A stretch of DNA of 9,769 nucleotides, from NCBI GenBank assembly GCA_948471335.1, contig CAOKRZ010000031.1, positions 1 through 9,769 on the forward strand, read 5' to 3'. The position numbers and the translations under genes were made by a program. The notes beneath the pieces were generated by a model. It saw only the letters and a program-made list of their open reading frames with translations. It was not told the DNA's origin and did no database searches. The stretch is from an uncultured Christensenella sp. Its GTDB lineage: Bacteria > Bacillota > Clostridia > Christensenellales > UBA1242. Position 1 is the first letter of the stretch. Every line of letters starts with the position of its first letter. Of this stretch, positions 1 to 6,026 are shown one piece after another.

Positions 1-531
1 TGAAAGAATGATTGCGTCAGAGCTTCTAAGCGCCTTTGCTTTCATAAGTGCTTTAAAGAAAATTGTCAGCCCTGCGATGATTGCGCTCACGCAGATTGAT
101 ATCATCATGACAACTGCAGCGTTTTCAATATGACGAGTCATTGCGACAACAACGCAAGCCCCTCCTGCGCCACAAAGCGTACTGCAAATATCTCCAACTA
201 CGTCTGCACAAAAAGAGCAAACTTTTTCAGAGTTTTTTGCAAGCCTAAGTCCTACGCTTGCTCCCTTCACTCCTTCATTCGACCATTTTTCAAAAACTTT
301 TTCTTCGCAGCTTGCAACAGCGATTCCAATCATGTCAAAAACCACGCTTAGAAAAATAAAAAAGCTTATTCCGACAATCGCCATAATCGTTCCCATAGAG
401 GAAAGAATTGTTTGGCTGAAAAAACCAAACAACAGCGATAAGCAGATTGAAAGAATAAGCGTTTGAAAAGCCCAGCGATAATTTGCTTTGCCGCCGGTGC
501 TTGAAATAACAACTTTTGGAGTCTTTTTCAT
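1..531 (-). CDS. Partial multi-pass membrane protein, CorB-like clostridial family (N-terminal 177 codons)
   Basis: The frame opens at an ATG and stays open for 177 codons to the window edge, so the C-terminus is missing. The protein starts with a short basic tail (MKKTPK). Hydrophobic stretches follow at about residues 20-38, 46-73, 116-132 and 138-160, with a charged loop at about 76-104. The stretch VVFDMIGIAVASCEEK (63-78) and the later KVCSFCADVVGDIC (103-116) resemble, from memory, the small clostridial membrane proteins often annotated as Mg2+/Co2+ transporter CorB-like. That label rests on weak similarity and no transport function is shown here. Eight cysteines lie in 177 residues, including a CSFC pair at 105-108. 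The gene starts 40 nt after xseB with no terminator between, so it may be the last gene of that operon. No convincing Shine-Dalgarno sequence precedes the ATG. A TTG sits directly before it, and an in-frame TAA at 541-543 blocks any longer start. Confidence 0.72.
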   Translation of the reverse strand, partial: MKKTPKVVISSTGGKANYRWAFQTLILSICLSLLFGFFSQTILSSMGTIMAIVGISFFIFLSVVFDMIGIAVASCEEKVFEKWSNEGVKGASVGLRLAKNSEKVCSFCADVVGDICSTLCGAGGACVVVAMTRHIENAAVVMMISICVSAIIAGLTIFFKALMKAKALRSSDAIILS

Positions 532-571
532 CAATATATTTTATTTAGCTCAAAGGCAAAATAGAATATTT

Positions 572-784
572 TTATACATCCTCTTCTACGAGTTTGCCAA
601 GAACTTCATCAATTTCAGTCAGTTTTCCTTTGGCTGCTTTTAAAACTTCGAAGCAGTTTAATGAAAGCTCTTTTCCTTTCTCAAAATATTCAACAGCCTT
701 TTCAAGAGGAATGTTTCCCTCTTCAAGAGTGCCTACAATCTTTTCAAGCTCTTTTGAAGCTTGTTCATAACTAAGTTTTTCCAT
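572..784 (-). CDS. xseB: Exodeoxyribonuclease VII small subunit
   Basis: This 70-residue protein is the small subunit of exonuclease VII. With XseA it forms a cytoplasmic multi-subunit nuclease that degrades single-stranded DNA from both ends. The sequence matches the family along its length: YEQASKELEKIVGTLEEG (6-23), then IPLEKAVEYFEKGKEL (25-40), then a cysteine at 44 followed by VLKAAKGKL (47-55). These form the usual two-helix hairpin, and the length is typical. The start is supported by GGGGGAG just upstream, which overlaps the proS stop codon. Only 9 nt separate proS from this ATG, so translation is probably coupled. The oddity is position: xseB normally follows xseA directly, but here proS lies between them. 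The stop is TAA. Confidence 0.96.
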   Translation of the reverse strand: MEKLSYEQASKELEKIVGTLEEGNIPLEKAVEYFEKGKELSLNCFEVLKAAKGKLTEIDEVLGKLVEEDV

Positions 785-793
785 GTTCTCCCC

Positions 794-2488
794 CTATTTC
801 AAAAGGTTTTCAAGCTCTTCTTCAAGCTTTTCAAGTTTAACCATGATCTTTTCGCCACTTGCTCTAAGAGTGATTTCAGCTTCGCCTTGAGTGAGGCTTC
901 TTGGGCTGACTACAACGCGGACTGGAATGCCCATAAGCTCGCTGTCAGTAAGTTTAACGCCTGCTGAAACTTTGCGGTCATCATAAAGGACTTCAAACTT
1001 TTCAGAAAGTGATTTATAAAGCTTCTCTGCTGTTTCTGCCACTTGCACGTCGTCGTTTCTAAGTGGGCAAAGATAGATATGCCAAGGCGCAACTGAAACT
1101 GGCCAAACAAGGCCTTTTTCATCTGCAAGCTCTTCTGCGATTGACGCGATGCATCTGCCAACGCCAATTCCATAGCAACCCATGATTGGATTCATTGAGC
1201 TTCCGTCTGGCATGCTTACAGTCATCCCCATTGACTTTGTATATTTTGTGCCAAGTTGGAAGATATTGCCAATTTCAATTCCGCGTTTAACAGAAAGTGG
1301 CTTGCCGCAGACTGAGCATTTTTCGCCTTCTGCAACTTTTGTTATGTCATAAAAATCTTTAACTTCAACGTCGCGCTCAAGGTTTACGCCAGTGATGTGA
1401 TAGTCCTCTTTGTTTGCACCTGTAACCATTCCGCAAGCACCTTTTAAAGAGGAATCAAAGACTGTGATAATATTGTCGCCCTCAAGACCAACACAGCCGA
1501 TGTTGCCTTTAACAAGACCACTTCCTTCAAGGTCTTTAACCGCGATATCTTTGCCTAAGACGCGTTTAAGTTTTGCTTCGTTGACTTCACGGTCGCCACG
1601 GACAAAAGCCACCACAGTGTTTTGAGTGTCACCAACAATTGCATAGCATACAGCCTTGATTGTTTTGGCTTTTTCGATCTTCAAAAGCTCTGAAACTTCT
1701 TCAATTGATTTTGCTTTTCCTGTGAAAACTTCTTTAAGTTTTTCATCAGCAAACCTCTTTTCGTCTGCTTTTGAAATCGCAACTTCCATGTTTGCTTTAT
1801 ATCCGCAGTGGTCACAAATAACAATGCTGTCTTCGCCGATGTCAGTGAGAAGCATAAATTCATGAGCATATTTTCCGCCCATCATTCCAGTGTCTGATTT
1901 GACAGAGATAAAGTTTTTCATACCTACACGGCTGAAGATTTTGTTGTATCCTTCAAAAACTTTGTTGTAATAGTTTTCAAGATCTTCGTCTGATGTATGG
2001 AAAGAATAAGCGTCTTTCATTGTGAACTCTTTGACTCTTATAAGTCCAGCGCGAGGTCTTGCTTCATCGCGAAATTTGGTTTGAATTTGATAGATCATGC
2101 AAGGAAGTTGGTCATAACTTTTCACAATGTTTTGACATGTTGAAACAGCCGCTTCTTCGTGAGTCATCCCAAGAAGCATATCTCTTCCTGCTCTATCTTT
2201 AAATCTGACCATCTCTTCGCCGATTGAAGAATATCTTCCGCTTTTATCCCACATCTCTCTTGGCATAACAACTGGGAAAAGCACTTCTTGCCCGTCAAGC
2301 GCGTCCATTTCTTCGCGAATGATTTGTTGGATTTTTTTGCTGATTCTTTGCGCTGGTGGCAAAAGAGTATAAATCCCATTGCTTACTTGTTTGATATAGC
2401 CCGCCCTTATCAAAAGGATTTGGCTTTTCACTGATGCATCTGATGGGACTTCCTTGATTCTTTCCCCAACAAGTTTTGTTATTCTCAT
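794..2488 (-). CDS. proS: Prolyl-tRNA synthetase, bacterial type with INS editing domain
   Basis: This 564-residue class II aminoacyl-tRNA synthetase charges tRNA-Pro with proline. The length and layout fit the bacterial (prokaryote-type) form. Motif 1 lies near 57-76. The THEE substrate loop is at 109-112. Motif 2 (FRDEARPRAGLIRVKEF) is at 139-155. Motif 3 (GCYGIGVGR) is at 437-445, and the anticodon-binding domain runs from about 465 to the end. The inserted YbaK-like editing domain spans roughly 230-390, with the conserved lysine apparently at 278 (KTIKAV). Two CxxC pairs flank it, CDHC at 225-228 and CSVC at 391-394, possibly a zinc site. The editing-domain GXXXP motif seems to read GNIGC (328-332). 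The ATG overlaps the xseA stop by 4 bp (ATGA), and AAGGAGG inside the end of xseA provides the ribosome binding site. There is no leader, so no room for a T-box. Confidence 0.98.
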   Translation of the reverse strand: MRITKLVGERIKEVPSDASVKSQILLIRAGYIKQVSNGIYTLLPPAQRISKKIQQIIREEMDALDGQEVLFPVVMPREMWDKSGRYSSIGEEMVRFKDRAGRDMLLGMTHEEAAVSTCQNIVKSYDQLPCMIYQIQTKFRDEARPRAGLIRVKEFTMKDAYSFHTSDEDLENYYNKVFEGYNKIFSRVGMKNFISVKSDTGMMGGKYAHEFMLLTDIGEDSIVICDHCGYKANMEVAISKADEKRFADEKLKEVFTGKAKSIEEVSELLKIEKAKTIKAVCYAIVGDTQNTVVAFVRGDREVNEAKLKRVLGKDIAVKDLEGSGLVKGNIGCVGLEGDNIITVFDSSLKGACGMVTGANKEDYHITGVNLERDVEVKDFYDITKVAEGEKCSVCGKPLSVKRGIEIGNIFQLGTKYTKSMGMTVSMPDGSSMNPIMGCYGIGVGRCIASIAEELADEKGLVWPVSVAPWHIYLCPLRNDDVQVAETAEKLYKSLSEKFEVLYDDRKVSAGVKLTDSELMGIPVRVVVSPRSLTQGEAEITLRASGEKIMVKLEKLEEELENLLK

Positions 2489-3663
2489 TTTTCCTCCTTA
2501 ACTATCTTAGCTTCAACCTTTCCGTCACTGAAAAGAATTTGAAGATTTTTGTCAGCTGATAATTCATTTTTTTGTTTAACAACTTTTCCGCCTTGTTCAA
2601 CTCTAGCATAGCCTTGACTTAAAATTGCAAGCGGATTTAGTTTTTCAAGGCTGTTATGAGTCAGCCCCAAACTGTATTCGCGCTCTTGCAAAAAGTTTTT
2701 CGCAAGCACTCGGAATCTATTCAATCTTTTTTCAAAAGCGTTGTTTTCTTTTAAAATTATTCTTTCAAGAGCGATTGGAAGTGAATCTTTATATCGAGTA
2801 AATTGTTCATAAGCATTTTCAAAATAATTACTCATTGTCCTTCTAAACTTTTGAATAAGGCGCAGCGCCTCTTCTCTTTTCTCACTTGCGTTTATTGTGA
2901 GAAGCTCAGCAGCTGCTGAAGGTGTCGGCGCACGAAGATCGCTGACAAAGTCAATGATTGTGAAATCTGTTTCGTGACCGACTGCAGACACAATCGGTTT
3001 TTGGCAGTTATATGCAGCCCTTGCGACAACCTCTGTGTTGTAAGCATTTAAGTCTTCAAGACTTCCGCCACCACGTGCAACGACTATAACATCGATGTTT
3101 TCATATTCGCCCATAACTTCAATTGCGTGAGCAATTTCTTTTTCAGCATCTTTGCCTTGAACTTTGGTTGAATAAAGCACAAGATCAACTGACGGGTTAC
3201 GCCTCCAAGCAACATTTTTTATATCCTGCAATACCGCCCCTTCTTTTGAAGTTATCACACCAATTCGCCTTATGTTTGACGGCATCGGTTTTTTGTGATC
3301 AAAGTCAAACAGCCCTTCTTTTTCAAGCTTCTCTTTCATCTTTAAAAACTCTTCATAAAGTTTCCCTAAGCCTGCCGCTGCAACCTTCGTCACATTGAAG
3401 TTCAGCCTTCCACCCTTGACATAAAAGTTTGGAGAGCCTGTCAAGATTACGCTTGAACCTTCTTGCAACAAATTTATAAAAGAAGAATTGAAGCACACGC
3501 AAGGCAAAGTCGCATTTTCGTCTTTAAGAGAAAAGTAAATAACTCCGCGTGAGAGTGAAACGCCAAAAACTTCTCCAACTACGTCAATGTTATGGAGAAG
3601 CTCTTCTGCATCAAAGATATTTCTGATGTAGCTGTTAAGTTGACTGACACTTATCGCTTGCAT
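2485..3663 (-). CDS. xseA: Exodeoxyribonuclease VII large subunit
   Basis: The 392-residue large subunit carries the catalytic and DNA-binding parts of exonuclease VII. An N-terminal OB-fold (about 1-95) binds single-stranded DNA. The catalytic core (about 120-260) starts with RRIGVITSKEGAVLQD (132-147). The residues expected for catalysis are present: D147, R197 in VVARGGGSLEDL, and H230 and D233 in SAVGHETD, followed by RAPTPSAAAE (244-253). A long coiled region (about 260-340) and a C-terminal segment with the family LSQGYARV (348-355) complete the protein. At 392 residues it is somewhat shorter than the E. coli protein, within the normal range. The ATG follows the nusB stop by 11 nt, with AAAGGG as a moderate ribosome binding site. 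It ends in TGA overlapping the proS ATG, not next to xseB as usual. Confidence 0.98.
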   Translation of the reverse strand: MQAISVSQLNSYIRNIFDAEELLHNIDVVGEVFGVSLSRGVIYFSLKDENATLPCVCFNSSFINLLQEGSSVILTGSPNFYVKGGRLNFNVTKVAAAGLGKLYEEFLKMKEKLEKEGLFDFDHKKPMPSNIRRIGVITSKEGAVLQDIKNVAWRRNPSVDLVLYSTKVQGKDAEKEIAHAIEVMGEYENIDVIVVARGGGSLEDLNAYNTEVVARAAYNCQKPIVSAVGHETDFTIIDFVSDLRAPTPSAAAELLTINASEKREEALRLIQKFRRTMSNYFENAYEQFTRYKDSLPIALERIILKENNAFEKRLNRFRVLAKNFLQEREYSLGLTHNSLEKLNPLAILSQGYARVEQGGKVVKQKNELSADKNLQILFSDGKVEAKIVKEEK

Positions 3664-3674
3664 ATTTGCCCTTT

Positions 3675-4058
3675 TTATTTTAAGTCTTTAATTATGCTTG
3701 AAAGAACGCCATTAATAAATGAAGCGCTTTTTGCAGTTGAATATTTTTTTGCAATCTCAACGGCTTCATTGATCGCAACCTGATAAGGCGTTTTTATGTA
3801 AAGTATTTCGCTAAGAGCCAAATACAATATGGCAAGGTCAAGTTTATAAACTCTTGACATTTCATAACCAACAAGATGTTTGTCAATAAGACTGCTTATT
3901 TCCTCTCTATTTGAAATAAAAGCACCAACGATGCCTTTTGCAAATGAAACATCTTCTTCTTTTTTAAGAGGCTGATAAAGTTGTTCTATCTCTGGCTCAC
4001 TTGCAAAGAGAAAAGACACAATCGCTTCAAAAGCCACCACTCTTGCATCTCTTCTCAT
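3675..4058 (-). CDS. nusB: Transcription antitermination factor NusB
   Basis: NusB is a small all-helical RNA-binding protein. With NusE (S10) it binds boxA and supports processive rRNA transcription. This copy has 127 residues. The N-terminal RRDARVVAFEAIVSFLF (2-18) is the family's arginine-rich RNA-binding helix. The C-terminal half has the hallmark LDLAILYLALSEILYI (73-88), then TPYQVAINEAVEIAKKYS (90-107) and FINGVLSSI (114-122). The gene starts in a 4-bp overlap with the Asp23-family gene (ATGA). It has only GC-rich purine stretches upstream (GAGG, GGGGG) rather than a clean ribosome binding site, so it is probably translated by coupling. The asp23-nusB neighbourhood is conserved in many Bacillota. 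Confidence 0.97.
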   Translation of the reverse strand: MRRDARVVAFEAIVSFLFASEPEIEQLYQPLKKEEDVSFAKGIVGAFISNREEISSLIDKHLVGYEMSRVYKLDLAILYLALSEILYIKTPYQVAINEAVEIAKKYSTAKSASFINGVLSSIIKDLK

Positions 4059-4432
4059 GCGTTTGCCCCCGCCTCTGCTTTATCGCAAACAACGCCGTAG
4101 ACGTGAACATTGATCTTGCCAGGCTTTAATCCGACCATAGAATTAAGGCTGTTTTTGATGTTCTCTTGCACTTTGTATGCAACGTCTGGAACGCTGTAGC
4201 CAATGTAAACTTTGACATAGACATCAACTTTAAGTGTGCTGTTTGCGTCAAACTTAATGCTGACACCTTCGCTTTTTGGTTTGACAATTTTTTTGTACCA
4301 AGGAAGATATCCATTTGTCAAACTTTCAACTCCATTTATTTCTTTTGCAGCAAGGTTTATAATGGAAAGAAGGATATCTCTATCGATATCCACTCTGCCC
4401 TTATGTGACACTTGTTTTTTTGTATTAGCCAT
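4055..4432 (-). CDS. Asp23/Gls24 family protein (YqhY-like)
   Basis: This 125-residue soluble protein belongs to the Asp23/Gls24 (DUF322) family. Recognisable parts are VDIDRDILLSIINLAAKEINGV near the N-terminus, the alternating strand LKVDVYVKVYIGYSVPDVA, and the C-terminal helix and strand ending in KINVHVYGVV. Its position directly before nusB matches B. subtilis YqhY, which has been linked to control of acetyl-CoA carboxylase. The accB and accC genes that usually precede yqhY in Bacillus are absent here. I chose the internal ATG at 4432 rather than the one at 4450. AGGAG sits 7 nt before 4432, while the region before 4450 is a promoter -10 box with a predicted transcript start at about 4448, so the longer form would lack a leader. 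The TGA stop overlaps nusB. Confidence 0.92.
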   Translation of the reverse strand: MANTKKQVSHKGRVDIDRDILLSIINLAAKEINGVESLTNGYLPWYKKIVKPKSEGVSIKFDANSTLKVDVYVKVYIGYSVPDVAYKVQENIKNSLNSMVGLKPGKINVHVYGVVCDKAEAGANA

Positions 4433-4439
4433 GAATTTT

Positions 4440-4444
4440 CTCCT
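4440..4444 (-). promoter_or_regulatory. Ribosome binding site deciding the asp23 start
   Basis: AGGAG lies 7 nt upstream of the ATG at 4432. An upstream in-frame ATG at 4450 would have this site inside its coding sequence and no site of its own. Confidence 0.82.
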
Positions 4445-4454
4445 ATTCATTTGT

Positions 4455-4484
4455 ATTATAGCACAACGTTTAGGCTTTTGGCAA
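4455..4484 (-). promoter_or_regulatory. Predicted housekeeping (sigma-A type) promoter for asp23-nusB-xseA-proS-xseB
   Basis: Reading on the minus strand, TTGCCA (4484-4479) and a perfect TATAAT (4460-4455) are separated by 18 bp. The -35 starts immediately after the TAA stop of spoIIIAH (4485-4487). The predicted transcription start is near 4448, giving a leader of about 16 nt that contains the AGGAG of the Asp23-family gene. This gives the housekeeping genes an expression route independent of the sporulation operon upstream. The prediction rests on sequence match and position only. Confidence 0.75.
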
Positions 4485-4970
4485 TTATTCTATAGGAATA
4501 ATTTTAATATTTTCAATACTGTCAATGCCAAGTTGGTTTTGAATTACAGATACGATTTGTGCAACTTCTGTGGCGTTAAGTTGCTTTGCTTTTACAACAG
4601 CGTTAACGTTTTCAGCTGAAATTGTTACAACGCAGTCGTCAAATCCTTTTGCTTTGATAAGCCCTTCAACAACAAGTTCTTGATCCATTTGTTTAACAAG
4701 AGAAAGCCTTGCGTCTTCTGCAGTTTTGATTGCAGCTTCAGATGAAGTTTCGTTTGCAATGATTGCATCATAGTAAAGCATTTCTTGGTCACGAGTTGAC
4801 TCTCTGTCATTTCTGTATGAAGCAAAATAGCTTGCTGTTGTTTGAGAGTCGTTATTGTTGTTTCCTGTGCTGTTTGAAACTGAATTGTTAAGCACCACAT
4901 TTAAATATCCAGTCACGCCAAGAAGAAGCACAATAGCTGATAAGATGATTATTTTTGTTCTTTTTTTCAT
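4485..4970 (-). CDS. spoIIIAH: Stage III sporulation protein AH
   Basis: SpoIIIAH is a mother-cell membrane protein whose extracellular domain binds forespore SpoIIQ and helps form the channel across the intermembrane space. This copy has 161 residues, shorter than the roughly 218 of B. subtilis. A basic start (MKKRTK) precedes one membrane segment (about 7-29). A polar Asn/Ser/Thr-rich linker follows (about 30-47). The YscJ/FliF-like domain then runs to the end. The family pattern RNDRESTRDQEMLYYDAII is at 53-71, EGLIKAKGFDDCVVTIS at 102-118 and VNAVVKAKQLNATEVAQIVSV at 122-142. AAAGGAG stands 7 nt before the ATG, and the gap to spoIIIAG is 12 nt. There is no terminator after the TAA. A housekeeping promoter begins there instead. 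Confidence 0.95.
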   Translation of the reverse strand: MKKRTKIIILSAIVLLLGVTGYLNVVLNNSVSNSTGNNNNDSQTTASYFASYRNDRESTRDQEMLYYDAIIANETSSEAAIKTAEDARLSLVKQMDQELVVEGLIKAKGFDDCVVTISAENVNAVVKAKQLNATEVAQIVSVIQNQLGIDSIENIKIIPIE

Positions 4971-4982
4971 AATATTCTCCTT

Positions 4983-5522
4983 TTATTTTCCTGTCAAAAT
5001 TGTTATCTTTGAGTTGTCGACGTCAATAACTGTTTGTATGGCCGAAAGCAAGTTCATCCTTACTGACACATCATTTGCACCTTGGCTTACAACCACAACC
5101 CCTTGAATGCTTGGAAAGATTTCTTTTTCAAGCACCGGCTTTCCGTCCACCAGCACCACACTGTTTGAAGTGACCGTTCCGCCGTTTGAAGTTGTTTTTG
5201 TTTCTTCTTCTGTTGCGTAGATGTATTCAAAACCTTTTTCAAGTGTAATCACAATATCTACATTTCCTGCCCCCCTTACTTGTCCTAATACACTTTCAAG
5301 TTTATTCTCAAGGTATCCCACATATTCCGAAGAGTTCGAGAAATTTTCAATAGGTGTGTCGATTTTTGTCTCTGAGTCACTTTTTGTCCCTCCACCTTTG
5401 AAAGAAACAAAATATACAATAAGGACAAGTGTAGCAAAGAAAAGTGCGATATAAATTTCGATATGTTTGATTTTTTTAAGCTTGTCCCAAAGAGACGATA
5501 AACTCTCTGATAATTTATTCAT
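4983..5522 (-). CDS. spoIIIAG: Stage III sporulation protein AG
   Basis: SpoIIIAG forms a large ring in the space between mother cell and forespore as part of the SpoIIIA-SpoIIQ complex. This 179-residue copy is shorter than the B. subtilis protein (about 229). It has a basic N-terminus, one membrane segment (about 22-41), then the ring-forming domain. Family hallmarks are YLENKLESVLGQVRGAGNVD (70-89), EKGFEYIYATEEE (95-107), and IQGVVVVSQGANDVSV (139-154), followed by a terminal strand KITILTGK (172-179). The stretch at about 108-135 corresponds to the beta insertion of the ring. The ATG overlaps the spoIIIAF end by 8 nt. The AGGAGGAG upstream is about 13 nt from the ATG, which is long, so coupling with spoIIIAF probably helps initiation. 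The stop is TAA. Confidence 0.95.
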   Translation of the reverse strand: MNKLSESLSSLWDKLKKIKHIEIYIALFFATLVLIVYFVSFKGGGTKSDSETKIDTPIENFSNSSEYVGYLENKLESVLGQVRGAGNVDIVITLEKGFEYIYATEEETKTTSNGGTVTSNSVVLVDGKPVLEKEIFPSIQGVVVVSQGANDVSVRMNLLSAIQTVIDVDNSKITILTGK

Positions 5523-6015
5523 TGAAATATACTTTCTCCTCCTCTATTTTTATTATCTTGACGACAAGACCAGAAATATCTTTTCTGATTTCAGTAATAT
5601 TTCTATGCGGCGCATCTTTTGATATGCCTATCTGACTTAAGTCGACATAAACCGACTTTATTTCAAAGGCTGAGCTTAAAATATCTGCGTTGATGGAAAC
5701 GACAATATTTGTGTAGCCCATTTTTTCAGCTTCGCCTTCCACTTCCTCTTTAAGGAATGTAAGCTTGTTGAGATTGACCTGATAAAGATAGTTTTCGTCA
5801 ACTTCAATCTGCCCGTAGTCAAGGATGTCCGACATATCAAGTTTTGATTTTAAAAGTTTTGGAATAGGCAAGATGATCACCAGAATGATAATGAAAGAGA
5901 AAATCCCTTTGATGTATTTATTCATCTGTCCGCTTGGAAGAATAAGCTCAACAACCACTGAAACGCAGATGATGCCTGCAATGGAGATGATCCAGCCTGA
6001 TAATGTTGAAAACAT
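5515..6015 (-). CDS. spoIIIAF: Stage III sporulation protein AF
   Basis: SpoIIIAF is a mother-cell membrane component of the SpoIIIA complex with a soluble C-terminal domain related to the ring-building fold. From the chosen start it has 166 residues: two membrane segments (about 7-26 and 33-53), the conserved SGQMNKYIKGIFSFIIILVI (28-47) linking them, then a soluble domain. The start at 6015 is preferred over an in-frame GTG at 6021. AGGAGG (6026-6021) overlaps that GTG and is correctly spaced, 5 nt, for the ATG. The gene follows the UAG stop of spoIIIAE by 9 nt, with the stop codon forming part of the ribosome binding site. The 3' end overlaps spoIIIAG by 8 nt. Confidence 0.93.
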   Translation of the reverse strand: MFSTLSGWIISIAGIICVSVVVELILPSGQMNKYIKGIFSFIIILVIILPIPKLLKSKLDMSDILDYGQIEVDENYLYQVNLNKLTFLKEEVEGEAEKMGYTNIVVSINADILSSAFEIKSVYVDLSQIGISKDAPHRNITEIRKDISGLVVKIIKIEEEKVYFNE

Positions 6016-6020
6016 GACCA

Positions 6021-6026
6021 CCTCCT
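6021..6026 (-). promoter_or_regulatory. Ribosome binding site deciding the spoIIIAF start
   Basis: AGGAGG partly overlaps the UAG stop codon of spoIIIAE and lies 5 nt before the ATG at 6015. It excludes the in-frame GTG at 6021, which would share its last base. Confidence 0.85.

Noticed and set aside
532..571. Promoter between xseB and the left-edge membrane gene (TTGCCT with TATATT)
   Set aside because: The spacer is only 15 bp and transcription would start inside the coding region. In such AT-rich sequence the match is not convincing.
2488..2560. T-box leader for proS
   Set aside because: proS starts inside the end of xseA with a 4-bp overlap, so no leader RNA exists to fold into a T-box.
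4236..4619. Plus-strand open frame of 127 codons opposite the Asp23-family gene and the end of spoIIIAH
   Set aside because: It lies antisense to two well-supported genes and crosses their promoter. Its composition is what a reverse-complemented coding frame gives, and I recognise no family.
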